Of a stretch of 6,515 nucleotides of DNA, positions 1 through 5,649 are shown one piece after another (the stretch's first letter is position 1; every line of letters starts with the position of its first letter). The position numbers and the translations under genes were made by a program. The stretch lies in assembly GCA_934096015.1 (NCBI GenBank), contig CAKOLD010000045.1, positions 1 through 6,515 on the forward strand. The letters run 5' to 3'. Source of the DNA: an uncultured Bacilli bacterium (GTDB lineage Bacteria > Bacillota_I > Bacilli_A > RF39 > UBA660). The notes under the pieces were generated by a model. That model was given only the letters and a program-made list of their open reading frames with translations, did not search any database and was not told the origin of the DNA.

Positions 1-1359
1 ACTTTAAGTTATAGTATTAAATTAGATAATATAACAAATACCTTCTCAAGAGCAGAAGATTGGACATATGTTTTAAAAAAAGGAGATGTTGAAGTAAGTA
101 GCGGGAAAATACCAACAAATGAAACTTATATAGTAAATGCAGTAAGTATAGATCCGAAATCAACTGATAATTATACGCTTACAATAACTTATGCAAACCT
201 AACAGATGTAGATCAAAGTGTAGATATGGGTAAATCTTTAAGTTTAAGAGTAAATATTGATGACGCAATTACAATATTTGAAAATTCCAGTGAAGGAACA
301 TTATTAAAAGCAATTGGCAAGGATAATTCGATTAGTAAACCATTAACAGTACCAGGTGCAGAAATAAGTAGTGAGATGGAAGCGGTACTCTCAAGTACAG
401 AAGATGATTATGGAGCCTCTTATTATTATAGAGGAAATGTCAAAAATAATTTTGTAAATTTTGCAGGAATGTGTTGGAAGATAGTAAGAATTTTAGGTGA
501 TGGTAGTATAAGATTAATACTTGAAGACAAAGATACAACATGTCAAAATAGCGGAGATGATGTAAATTGGAATATTCCAACTACACCTGGGGGTGCTAAT
601 AAAACAGGGAATTTTGGTTACACAGAATATGCAGCAAACACTTTGACTGCATCTGATGGTACTAAAAATAGTGATAGTATATATGTGATGGATTACTTAA
701 ATGGACAGACTAATAGTGAAAATTCGATGGCGACAGCATTTAAAAACTTTCAAGAATTGACTAATGGCGATGCCAAATCGTTAAAAGACAAAATTAGTAC
801 TTTATATAATGCTGAAATTGGCAATTATTTAAAAAGCGGAGATTGGTGTTTGGATGATAAAGCATATGCAAGCACTAATGATAATGCGACTGCATTAACT
901 GCTCAAGAAATATTGGATAACAAAATTAAAAAAATACCATTTTATTACGATTCCTATGTACGCTTGGTAGGAAAAGATGTAAAGGAACCAACATTAAAAT
1001 GTAATGGAACTAATATGAGTAAATTTGGTGATAATACAGATATGTATGTAGGCACATTAACCGCAGATGAAATTACTTATGCTGGTGCTGGATCAAAAAT
1101 TGCTTCTGATTCAATTCTTAATTCTAATTATTTGACAAGTAATCAAATGATAATGACTTGGACATTGACTTCGCTAAAATATGACGATTATGGAACTTTT
1201 GGAGATTTTTCATTTATGTTTGATATCGGATCAACCAACGGTTTTATGTCAGGCTTTGTAAATACTCCATTTGCATTCCGTCCATCTATAAATTTAAAAT
1301 CCAATGTAGAAATAACAAGTGGGAACGGAACCCAAGAAAATCCTTATAAAGTACAATAA
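1..1359 (+). CDS. Surface/secreted protein with C-terminal lectin-like (DUF6273-like) module, 5'-truncated
   Basis: The frame is open from the first base, so this is the last 452 residues of a larger protein; the ATG at 226 is internal, because residues 1-75 continue the same fold without a break. Fragment residues 1-90 look like a beta-sandwich of the kind found in TasA/camelysin-like or prepilin-like surface proteins (YTLTITY near 58-64, then DQSVDMGKSLSLRVNID). A second module begins near 115 (TVPGAEIS) and carries YYYRGNVKNNF, then CWKIVRILGDGSIRLI at about 158-173, and ends with FRPSINLKSN and a GNGTQENPYKV tail. This order is typical of repeated surface proteins in uncultured gut Bacillota. 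Cysteines at about 158, 181, 283 and 334 could form two disulfides, which fits an extracytoplasmic location. No LPXTG motif or C-terminal membrane segment is present, so any anchor or signal peptide must be upstream. The ligand is unknown. The class is fairly sure; the DUF name is from memory. Confidence 0.8.
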   Translation, partial: TLSYSIKLDNITNTFSRAEDWTYVLKKGDVEVSSGKIPTNETYIVNAVSIDPKSTDNYTLTITYANLTDVDQSVDMGKSLSLRVNIDDAITIFENSSEGTLLKAIGKDNSISKPLTVPGAEISSEMEAVLSSTEDDYGASYYYRGNVKNNFVNFAGMCWKIVRILGDGSIRLILEDKDTTCQNSGDDVNWNIPTTPGGANKTGNFGYTEYAANTLTASDGTKNSDSIYVMDYLNGQTNSENSMATAFKNFQELTNGDAKSLKDKISTLYNAEIGNYLKSGDWCLDDKAYASTNDNATALTAQEILDNKIKKIPFYYDSYVRLVGKDVKEPTLKCNGTNMSKFGDNTDMYVGTLTADEITYAGAGSKIASDSILNSNYLTSNQMIMTWTLTSLKYDDYGTFGDFSFMFDIGSTNGFMSGFVNTPFAFRPSINLKSNVEITSGNGTQENPYKVQ

Positions 1360-1385
1360 CATGTAATTTTTTCTGTTTCTAATTA

Positions 1386-1391
1386 TATAAT
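1386..1391 (+). promoter_or_regulatory. Candidate -10 box for ylbD-ylbE
   Basis: A perfect TATAAT lies 15 bp before the ylbD start, in the 47-bp gap after the surface protein. No good -35 hexamer is found at 16-18 bp spacing (the best, TGTAAT, matches 3 of 6). Such boxes occur by chance in DNA this AT-rich. No terminator hairpin is visible in this gap, so read-through from the surface gene is also possible. Confidence 0.3.
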
Positions 1392-1406
1392 TAAATAGGT
1401 GATATC

Positions 1407-1772
1407 ATGTCTAAAAAAGAAGAATTTAAAGAATTTGTAAGAAAACATCCTGAACTTATTCAATCTGTAAAAACCGGTTCTAAAAGTTGGCAAGATTTTT
1501 ATGAGATGTATGATCTATATGGCAGTGGAGAAGATGTTTGGAGAGAATACCTTGACCGAAAAGAAATAAAAAATGATGCAAATATTGGAGTTGGTTTAGG
1601 AGAGTTAACTAACTTGGTAAAAAATATTAACATGGATAATATTCAAAAACATATTAATACCGCACAAAAAGCTATAAGTGTTATCCAGGAGCTAACGAGT
1701 AAAACTCCACCAGCTGCAGCTGCAACAGTTGCTAAAACTCCAAGACCCTTGACAAAGTTTTTTAACGATTAG
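1407..1772 (+). CDS. ylbD: YlbD-family putative spore coat protein
   Basis: This 121-aa protein matches the YlbD_coat family, known from Bacillus as a putative coat protein of unproven mechanism. Residues 3-48 carry the family's N-terminal pattern: EEFKEFVRKHPELIQSV, then SWQDFYEMYDLYG and a W45 aromatic position. Residues 74-98 (NINMDNIQKHINTAQKAI) form the second conserved helix. The last 25 residues are a Pro/Ala-rich tail ending in RPLTKFFND. There is no signal peptide or membrane segment, consistent with a protein made in the mother-cell cytoplasm. The start is set by GGTGATATC directly before the ATG. YlbE follows after 6 bp, the same neighbour as in Bacillus, which supports both calls and indicates co-transcription. 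Confidence 0.85.
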   Translation: MSKKEEFKEFVRKHPELIQSVKTGSKSWQDFYEMYDLYGSGEDVWREYLDRKEIKNDANIGVGLGELTNLVKNINMDNIQKHINTAQKAISVIQELTSKTPPAAAATVAKTPRPLTKFFND

Positions 1773-1778
1773 GTATTT

Positions 1779-2000
1779 ATGGAACTTGATATAATGTTTA
1801 AAATAAAACAAGATAAAAAACTATATTCCTACTTAAGAAAAAATAGTATATGGTATAAATATTTAAATAGAAGTAGTATTAACTATAAAAATTTAGTAGA
1901 CGAATATAAAAAAGTTGAAAGAATTAACAAAACCAATAAATTTAGTGAAACTTTAGATAATATCGATATGGTTTCTAATATTTTAAAGGTCTTGGAATAA
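1779..2000 (+). CDS. ylbE: YlbE-like protein
   Basis: This is a 73-aa protein of the YlbE-like family, whose function is unknown. The recognisable part is YSYLRKNSIWYKYLNRS at about residues 16-32, matching the family pattern of a short helix, a Trp-Tyr pair and an Arg/Asn-rich turn. The C-terminal helix (DNIDMVSNILKVLE) corresponds to the family's hydrophobic Met-rich end. It starts 6 bp after ylbD and is probably translated from the same message. An AGGT precedes the ATG at 1779. The ATG at 1794, giving 68 aa (MFKIKQDKK), aligns better with Bacillus YlbE and is a real alternative start. The protein is very basic and has no membrane segment. Confidence 0.75.
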   Translation: MELDIMFKIKQDKKLYSYLRKNSIWYKYLNRSSINYKNLVDEYKKVERINKTNKFSETLDNIDMVSNILKVLE

Positions 2001-2020
2001 TTCTTTTTTTATGAGATAAT
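1992..2020 (+). promoter_or_regulatory. Candidate sigma-A-type promoter for nfo
   Basis: TTGGAA (1992-1997, 4 of 6 matches) and GATAAT (2015-2020, 5 of 6) are separated by exactly 17 bp, with nfo starting 18 bp after the -10 box. The -35 box lies inside the last codons of ylbE. The ribosome binding site AGGTGATAAA directly precedes the nfo ATG. nfo may therefore have its own promoter besides read-through from ylbDE. Confidence 0.5.
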
Positions 2021-2038
2021 TAAAACGTAGGTGATAAA

Positions 2039-2917
2039 ATGATAATTGGAAGTCATGTTTCTTTTAATAAAAATGATCAACTAGTTGGTAGTGCTTTAGA
2101 AGCTCTTAAATATGGAGCTAATACTTTTATGTTTTATACAGGAGCACCTCAAAATACTAGAAGAACAGAACTTAACGATAATAAAACAAAAGAAGCTTTA
2201 GAAATTATGAAAAGTAATGGAATGTCTATAGATAATATAATTTGTCATGCTCCATACATAGTAAATTTAGCTAATGATATAGATCCGGCCAAATATGATT
2301 TTTCTATTAATTTTATAAAACAAGAAGTTAGTAGATGTGAAAAGTTAGGTGTAAAATATTTAGTATTACATCCAGGAAGTAGTGTAGGAATTGAAAGAAC
2401 TACTGCTCTAGATAATATCATCAATGCTTTAAATATAATAATTACTGAAAATACCAGTTGCATGATTCTATTAGAAACTATGGCTGGTAAAGGAACTGAA
2501 TGTGGAATAAATTTAAAAGAAATCAAATATTTAATAGATGGGGTTAACTTTCAAAATAAAATTGGGATTTGCCTAGATACATGTCACTTAAATGATTCTG
2601 GAATAGATCTAAATAAGTTTGATGAATACTTAAATTCGTTCGATAAACTAATTGGAATTAATAAAATTAAATGTATTCATATAAATGATAGTAAAAACAT
2701 AATAGGATCTCATAAAGATAGACACGAAAATATTGGATTTGGAACAATTGGTTTTGATACTCTAATTAAAGTGATATATAACGATAAATTAAAAGAAGTT
2801 CCTAAAATATTAGAAACTCCTTATATTGAAGAAAAACCACCTTATAAAGAAGAAATAAAAATGATTAAAGAAAAAGTATTTAATCCTAACTTAATTGAAT
2901 CAGTTTTAAATAACTAG
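2039..2917 (+). CDS. nfo: Endonuclease IV (apurinic/apyrimidinic endonuclease)
   Basis: This 292-aa cytoplasmic enzyme (E. coli Nfo is 285 aa) cuts the backbone 5' of abasic sites in base excision repair and removes 3'-blocking groups. It is a TIM barrel with three zinc ions. All nine ligands of the family are present: H70 (CHAPY), H111 (LHPGS), E146 (LLETMAGKG), D180 and H183 (CLDTCH), H214 (HIND), D227 and H229 (HKDRH), and E259 (LETP). The N-terminal IGSHVSF is also typical. The start is set by AGGTGATAAA before the ATG and by alignment of the SHVS motif at residue 5. In Bacillus the nfo gene (yqfS) is induced in the forespore and neighbours yqfT. Here a YqfT-like gene again lies beside it, but inverted and overlapping the nfo 3' end by 32 bp. 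Confidence 0.97.
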   Translation: MIIGSHVSFNKNDQLVGSALEALKYGANTFMFYTGAPQNTRRTELNDNKTKEALEIMKSNGMSIDNIICHAPYIVNLANDIDPAKYDFSINFIKQEVSRCEKLGVKYLVLHPGSSVGIERTTALDNIINALNIIITENTSCMILLETMAGKGTECGINLKEIKYLIDGVNFQNKIGICLDTCHLNDSGIDLNKFDEYLNSFDKLIGINKIKCIHINDSKNIIGSHKDRHENIGFGTIGFDTLIKVIYNDKLKEVPKILETPYIEEKPPYKEEIKMIKEKVFNPNLIESVLNN

Positions 2918-3164
2918 AATATTTATTATATAAATTATTTAATTTAACATAATTTTCTTCTGAAAAATTACTTTTATAATTTGCTAAATTAAAACTTTGA
3001 GGATTATTTAAAAATTCTCTATGATTATTTTTTATAAATGAGTAGATAAAATCTAACTCTTTTTTATTAAAATAAACATTATATTTTTTTGAATAATTAA
3101 TAATATCTTCTTTATTTAATTTTCTTATCTCTTCTTCAATCTTTTTAATACTTATATTAAACAT
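2886..3164 (-). CDS. DUF2624 (YqfT-like) small protein
   Basis: This 92-aa lysine/asparagine-rich helical protein has no signal or membrane segment. Residues 10-45 (EEEIRKLNKEDIINYSKKYNVYFNKKE) resemble the DUF2624/YqfT family, which starts with a helix, an LNxEDIxxYSKKYN element and a following helix. The position supports the match: in Bacillus subtilis yqfT follows yqfS (nfo). Here it lies on the opposite strand, and its last 32 bp overlap the end of nfo tail to tail. AAGGTGA (+ strand 3169-3175) sits just before the ATG, so this is a translated gene and not a shadow. The function of the family is unknown. The identification rests on weak similarity plus context and should be treated as probable only. 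Confidence 0.65.
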   Translation of the reverse strand: MFNISIKKIEEEIRKLNKEDIINYSKKYNVYFNKKELDFIYSFIKNNHREFLNNPQSFNLANYKSNFSEENYVKLNNLYNKYSSYLKLIQLS

Positions 3165-3191
3165 ATATTCACCTTTATATTATATTCATAA

Positions 3192-3197
3192 ATTATA
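3192..3197 (-). promoter_or_regulatory. Candidate -10 box for the DUF2624-like gene
   Basis: A perfect TATAAT on the minus strand lies 27 bp upstream of the 3164 start, with no convincing -35 partner at 16-18 bp. A second TATAAT (3179-3184) is too close, since transcription would begin inside the ribosome binding site. Support is weak because the region is very AT-rich. Confidence 0.3.
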
Positions 3198-3202
3198 ATT
3201 TC

Positions 3203-3231
3203 TTGAATATTATTTAATTTTATGCTAGAAT
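3203..3231 (+). promoter_or_regulatory. Extended -10 promoter for the 297-aa gene
   Basis: TTGAAT (3203-3208, 4 of 6) and TAGAAT (3226-3231, 5 of 6) are 17 bp apart, and TGC directly precedes the -10, giving an extended TGn element. The predicted start of transcription near 3238 leaves a leader of about 20 nt holding AAGGGG (3244-3249), 9 bp before the ATG. This is one of the best promoters in the window. Confidence 0.65.
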
Positions 3232-3258
3232 ACTCGAAAGTTTAAGGGGTTTGGTTTT

Positions 3259-4152
3259 ATGAATAATGAATTATATAATTGTATATTAGATATTAATGAA
3301 AGACATTATCTAACACAAGATAACGAAATAGCTATTAAAGATAAACTAGAATTTATGAAAAAATCACATAACAAATTATGGACTTTATTATCAAGATTGG
3401 ACAGTGATGAATTGGCTTTTATTTTTAGTAAATATTTACCAAGATATGAAACTTTTCTTCATGAGAATAAATTAATAAAAAACGCCAGTGAAGATTATGC
3501 TGAATCTATTTTAGATAAAATAGTTTATGGTATAAGAAAAAACTTACCAGTAAAAAGTTATAAAGAAAAAACTTTTGAAACTCACTTGTGGTGCAGATAT
3601 GCCTCAGCAATGGGATTTGCGCTAGCCCAAAATTATGATGATTTACAACTATTTACTATCAGTTTAGCTGATTTAGGACTTAGAGTATTTGATCATGTTT
3701 TTGATTTAGTTATTTATGAAGGAAATTACTATATTATAGATTGTACTTATTCTCAGTTTTTAACTTTATATGATAGTTGTGGTGAAGTTTTATTAATACC
3801 TAACTGTGTTAATGCTGATTCTGGTTTCTATTTAAATAATTTAAATAGTGAATTGTTAGAATTCTTATTAAAAAAAGGTTGGTTTAAAATAGAAAAAAAC
3901 AATTTAAAAGATTATTTAGATTCTTTTGTAATAAGCAGTAGAAATATTTTTTATTATTTAAATAAAAATCAAGACTTAAATAAAACAGAATTTACTAATA
4001 ATGATTATATAGAGATGTTAAATTTAGCTATTAAGGGTAAAACAATTGATGTAAGTTATGGTAATACAAGTGAATTGGGTACTAGCAATAAAAGATTTTC
4101 TCAAGATGAATCTGTTGAAATAGAGAAAAAATTGAGAAAATTAAACAAATAA
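3259..4152 (+). CDS. Uncharacterised protein with transglutaminase-like Cys-His-Asp triad
   Basis: I do not recognise this 297-aa protein as a named family. Residues 1-100 are mostly helical and charged. The centre holds a likely active site: C112 (LWCRYASAMGFALA, a Cys at the start of a helix), H146 (FDHVFDLVIYEGNYY) and D161 (YYIIDCTYSQF). The H-to-D distance of 15 residues, with an EG turn and two aromatics just before the Asp strand, matches bacterial transglutaminase-like domains (His-x-Trp ... Trp-Tyr-x-x-Asp-x-Thr). The C-to-H distance of 34 is also usual. Such folds act as cysteine proteases, peptide-bond or amide-processing enzymes or cross-linkers; which applies here is unknown. The C-terminal third is Asn/Lys-rich, with no signal peptide or membrane helix, so the protein is probably cytoplasmic. 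It is monocistronic, with its own promoter and terminator. The catalytic role is inferred; the reading frame is certain. Confidence 0.8.
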   Translation: MNNELYNCILDINERHYLTQDNEIAIKDKLEFMKKSHNKLWTLLSRLDSDELAFIFSKYLPRYETFLHENKLIKNASEDYAESILDKIVYGIRKNLPVKSYKEKTFETHLWCRYASAMGFALAQNYDDLQLFTISLADLGLRVFDHVFDLVIYEGNYYIIDCTYSQFLTLYDSCGEVLLIPNCVNADSGFYLNNLNSELLEFLLKKGWFKIEKNNLKDYLDSFVISSRNIFYYLNKNQDLNKTEFTNNDYIEMLNLAIKGKTIDVSYGNTSELGTSNKRFSQDESVEIEKKLRKLNK

Positions 4153-4176
4153 AACGGTGAAAATTCACCGTTTTTT
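4151..4176. terminator. Rho-independent terminator, probably bidirectional
   Basis: AAAACGGTGAA (4151-4161) pairs perfectly with TTCACCGTTTT (4164-4174); the innermost pairs probably open to leave a small loop. The plus strand has six T after the CACCG arm, ending the 297-aa gene, whose TAA stop overlaps the stem. The minus strand reads CACCGTTTT and lies 7 bp past the stop of the convergent small gene, so one hairpin can serve both. Confidence 0.88.
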
Positions 4177-4182
4177 AAATTA

Positions 4183-4359
4183 TTAATTATTGTTATTATT
4201 CCAAGACCATCCTGCACCAATAATTATTACTAATAAGATGAATAGTACTATCCATAAAGCAGCTCCCCATCCACCATTAGTAGTTCCAGCATATCCTGTA
4301 TTGCAGCAAGGATTGTAGTAGCCATTGTTATAACCGCCATTGTATCCATAATAATACAT
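4183..4359 (-). CDS. YjcZ-like tiny transmembrane protein (sporulation-type)
   Basis: This 58-aa gene begins with MYYYGYNGGYNNGYY. It has a Gly/Tyr/Asn-rich head (residues 1-30) with a CC pair at 18-19. A single hydrophobic helix follows at about residues 33-50 (GAALWIVLFILLVIIIGA), and the protein ends WSWNNNNN. A Gly/Tyr-rich head joined to an IVLFILLxIIxGA helix is the mark of the YjcZ family of tiny Bacillus membrane proteins linked to sporulation. Their exact role is unknown; the small relative SscA acts in spore assembly. The start is secure: AAGGAGG (+ strand 4367-4373) lies 7 bp before the ATG and is the only full Shine-Dalgarno core in the window, implying strong translation. It faces the 297-aa gene across a shared terminator and diverges from ruvA. 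Confidence 0.82.
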   Translation of the reverse strand: MYYYGYNGGYNNGYYNPCCNTGYAGTTNGGWGAALWIVLFILLVIIIGAGWSWNNNNN

Positions 4360-4382
4360 AATATTACCTCCTTAATGTATCT

Positions 4383-4388
4383 ATTATA
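4383..4388 (-). promoter_or_regulatory. Candidate -10 box for the YjcZ-like gene
   Basis: TATAAT on the minus strand lies 23 bp before the ATG, placing transcription start just upstream of the AAGGAGG site. The position for -35 holds only an A run, so a normal sigma-A promoter is not clear. A sporulation sigma factor could be used, but I could not recognise a convincing motif for one. Confidence 0.35.
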
Positions 4389-4446
4389 GTTTATTAAAGT
4401 AAGTCTTTTTTTGACATTACAAATTACATATTTTACGAAAAAAATC

Positions 4447-4475
4447 TTTACATATAAAACAAATGTATGTATAAT
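4447..4475 (+). promoter_or_regulatory. Sigma-A-type promoter for the ruvA-tdk-ruvB operon
   Basis: TTTACA (4447-4452, 5 of 6) and a perfect TATAAT (4470-4475) are 17 bp apart. Transcription would start near 4482, only about 13 nt before the ruvA ATG, leaving room for just the GGTGAT ribosome site. A TTGACA at 4411-4416 lacks a good -10 partner (best TACGAA). No SOS LexA box is evident in this gap. Confidence 0.65.
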
Positions 4476-4494
4476 TATTTTGGATGGTGATAAA

Positions 4495-5046
4495 ATGTTA
4501 CACTACATTAAAGGAATAGTAGAAGAAATAGAGCCCGGTAATATTATTATAGAAAATAATAGTATTGGGTACTTTGTTAATGTTGGAAATCCTTACTCTT
4601 TTAAATTGGGTGAAGAATACAAAATATATTTATATAACCATATAAGAGAAGATGAATTTTCATTATATGGCTTTAAAACTAAAGAAGAATTAGATTTGTT
4701 TTTAAAACTTATTAATGTTAAAGGTATTGGACCCAAAATGGCTTTACCAATATTTGCCGGAGATAATATAAAAGGAATATACGAGGCAATTAATAGTGAC
4801 AACGTAACTTATTTAACGAGATTTCCTAAAATTGGAGATAAGGTTGCTAAACAAATTATTTTAGATCTAAAAGGAAAACTTACTAGTCAAACTGATTTAT
4901 TTCAATATGATTCTAAAGAACTTGTTGAAGTATTAACTAGTCTTGGTTATAAAAATAATGATATAAAGAAAATTATTTCAAAAATTGATAATAGTTTGGA
5001 TTTAAATAGTCAAATAAAAGAAGCATTAAAATTGTTGGGGAAATAG
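4495..5046 (+). CDS. ruvA: Holliday junction branch migration protein RuvA
   Basis: RuvA forms a tetramer that clamps Holliday junctions and recruits the RuvB motor. At 183 aa it is shorter than the usual 200 or so. Domain I (about 1-64) is an OB fold opening MLHYIKGIVEEI and containing the acidic pin R51-E52-D53 followed by LYGF. Domain II (about 65-130) has two helix-hairpin-helix motifs, VKGIGPKMAL at 75-84 and FPKIGDKVAKQI at 110-121, then LDLKGKL. The linker is short and domain III (about 138-183, KELVEVLTSLGY) ends the protein. In the second hairpin the usual PGhG reads PKIG, with Lys112 for the first Gly. The start is the ATG with GGTGATAAA before it; an upstream TTG at 4411 would add 28 residues foreign to the family and lies upstream of the promoter -10. 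tdk starts one base after the stop. Confidence 0.96.
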   Translation: MLHYIKGIVEEIEPGNIIIENNSIGYFVNVGNPYSFKLGEEYKIYLYNHIREDEFSLYGFKTKEELDLFLKLINVKGIGPKMALPIFAGDNIKGIYEAINSDNVTYLTRFPKIGDKVAKQIILDLKGKLTSQTDLFQYDSKELVEVLTSLGYKNNDIKKIISKIDNSLDLNSQIKEALKLLGK

Positions 5047-5047
5047 T

Positions 5048-5649
5048 ATGAGTAAATTATATTTTAGATATGGAGTAATGGGATGTGGTAAAACCACCTT
5101 GTTATTACAAGTTATTTATAATTATTATGAAAAAGGTATGAAAACCATATTAATAAAACCAAGTATTGATACAAAAGCCAGTGATAGTGTTAGCAGTAGA
5201 ATTGGTTTAGAAAAAAAGTTGATGTACTTTTAAAAGCTCATGATAGAATTATGGATATTAATTTTAATGAAGTTAAGGCAATTGTTGTTGATGAAGCTCA
5301 ATTTTTAACTCCAGCTCAAGTAGACGAATTGTATTATGTTACAAAATTCTTAGAAATACCAGTTATTTGTTATGGGATAAGATGTGATTTTAGCATGAAT
5401 ACGTTTCCTGGAAGCGCTAGGTTACTTGCAATAGCAGATCAATTGGAAGAAATTAAAACTATTTGTAAATGTGGAGTTAAAGCTACTCAGAATGTCAGAT
5501 ATAAAGATGGAGTTCCTGTATTTTCTGGAAATCAAGTAGAAATTGATGATGGAAAAACATATACATATGGCAATTTATGTGGTAAATGTTATTTAAAATT
5601 GAAAAAAGAAGGTGAAAAGGATGGAAGAAAGGCTAATAAGCGTCGATGA
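5048..5649 (+). pseudogene. tdk: Thymidine kinase (type II), interrupted by a -1 frameshift
   Basis: Thymidine kinase phosphorylates thymidine to dTMP in nucleotide salvage. Two adjoining frames make up one protein: 5048-5233 gives 61 residues ending at TAA, and the -1 frame carries the rest from 5218 to the TGA at 5649. Joined at AAG 5216-5218 they give 200 aa, close to E. coli Tdk (205), and the alignment is continuous: SSRIGLEKK then VDVLLKAHD. Rebuilt motifs are the P-loop GVMGCGKTT (9-17), the VDEAQFL loop with catalytic Glu83, CYGIRCDF, FPGSARLL, and a zinc ribbon of C140-x-C142 and C178-xx-C181. Nothing else is damaged. The break is a run of seven A; eight would restore the frame. It could be a sequencing error, a fresh null mutation, or a slippage-expressed gene. 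It is cotranscribed with ruvA (1-bp gap) and overlaps ruvB by 29 bp. Confidence 0.92.
5212..5218 (+). other. In-frame A_AAA_AAG slippery heptamer at the tdk frameshift
   Basis: In the tdk reading frame the codons run GAA AAA AAG, so 5212-5218 is A_AAA_AAG, the classic bacterial -1 slippery sequence used in E. coli dnaX. A -1 shift here puts GTT next and continues into the intact remainder of Tdk. I see no Shine-Dalgarno-like stimulator upstream and no strong downstream hairpin, only the palindrome CTTTTAAAAG (5227-5236), which has no loop. The A run could also slip during transcription. Confidence 0.6.

Noticed and set aside
226..228. ATG at 226 as the true start of the surface protein
   Set aside because: The same frame is open to the window edge with continuous domain sequence (YTLTITY before, GKSLSLRVNID after) and there is no ribosome site before this ATG.
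2001..2010. T run after ylbE as a terminator
   Set aside because: The sequence before it (GAATAATTC) gives only a 4-bp stem with no usable loop.
2245..2526. 93-aa minus-strand open frame inside nfo
   Set aside because: It lies wholly within the certain nfo gene, has no ribosome site and shows no family-like motif; it is a shadow of nfo.
4411..4416. Perfect TTGACA as the -35 of ruvA
   Set aside because: At 16-18 bp spacing the best -10 is TACGAA, whereas TTTACA-17-TATAAT just downstream is a much better pair.
4411..4494. Upstream TTG start extending ruvA by 28 residues
   Set aside because: The added residues do not belong to RuvA, no ribosome site precedes the TTG, and the promoter -10 box at 4470-4475 lies downstream of it.
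4593..4802. 69-aa minus-strand open frame inside ruvA
   Set aside because: It is covered by ruvA and has no start signal or recognisable motif; a shadow.
5251..5649. The 132-aa frame as a separate gene
   Set aside because: It is the C-terminal two thirds of thymidine kinase, including the catalytic Glu and zinc ribbon; there is no ribosome site at its ATG and the P-loop half sits directly upstream in the other frame.
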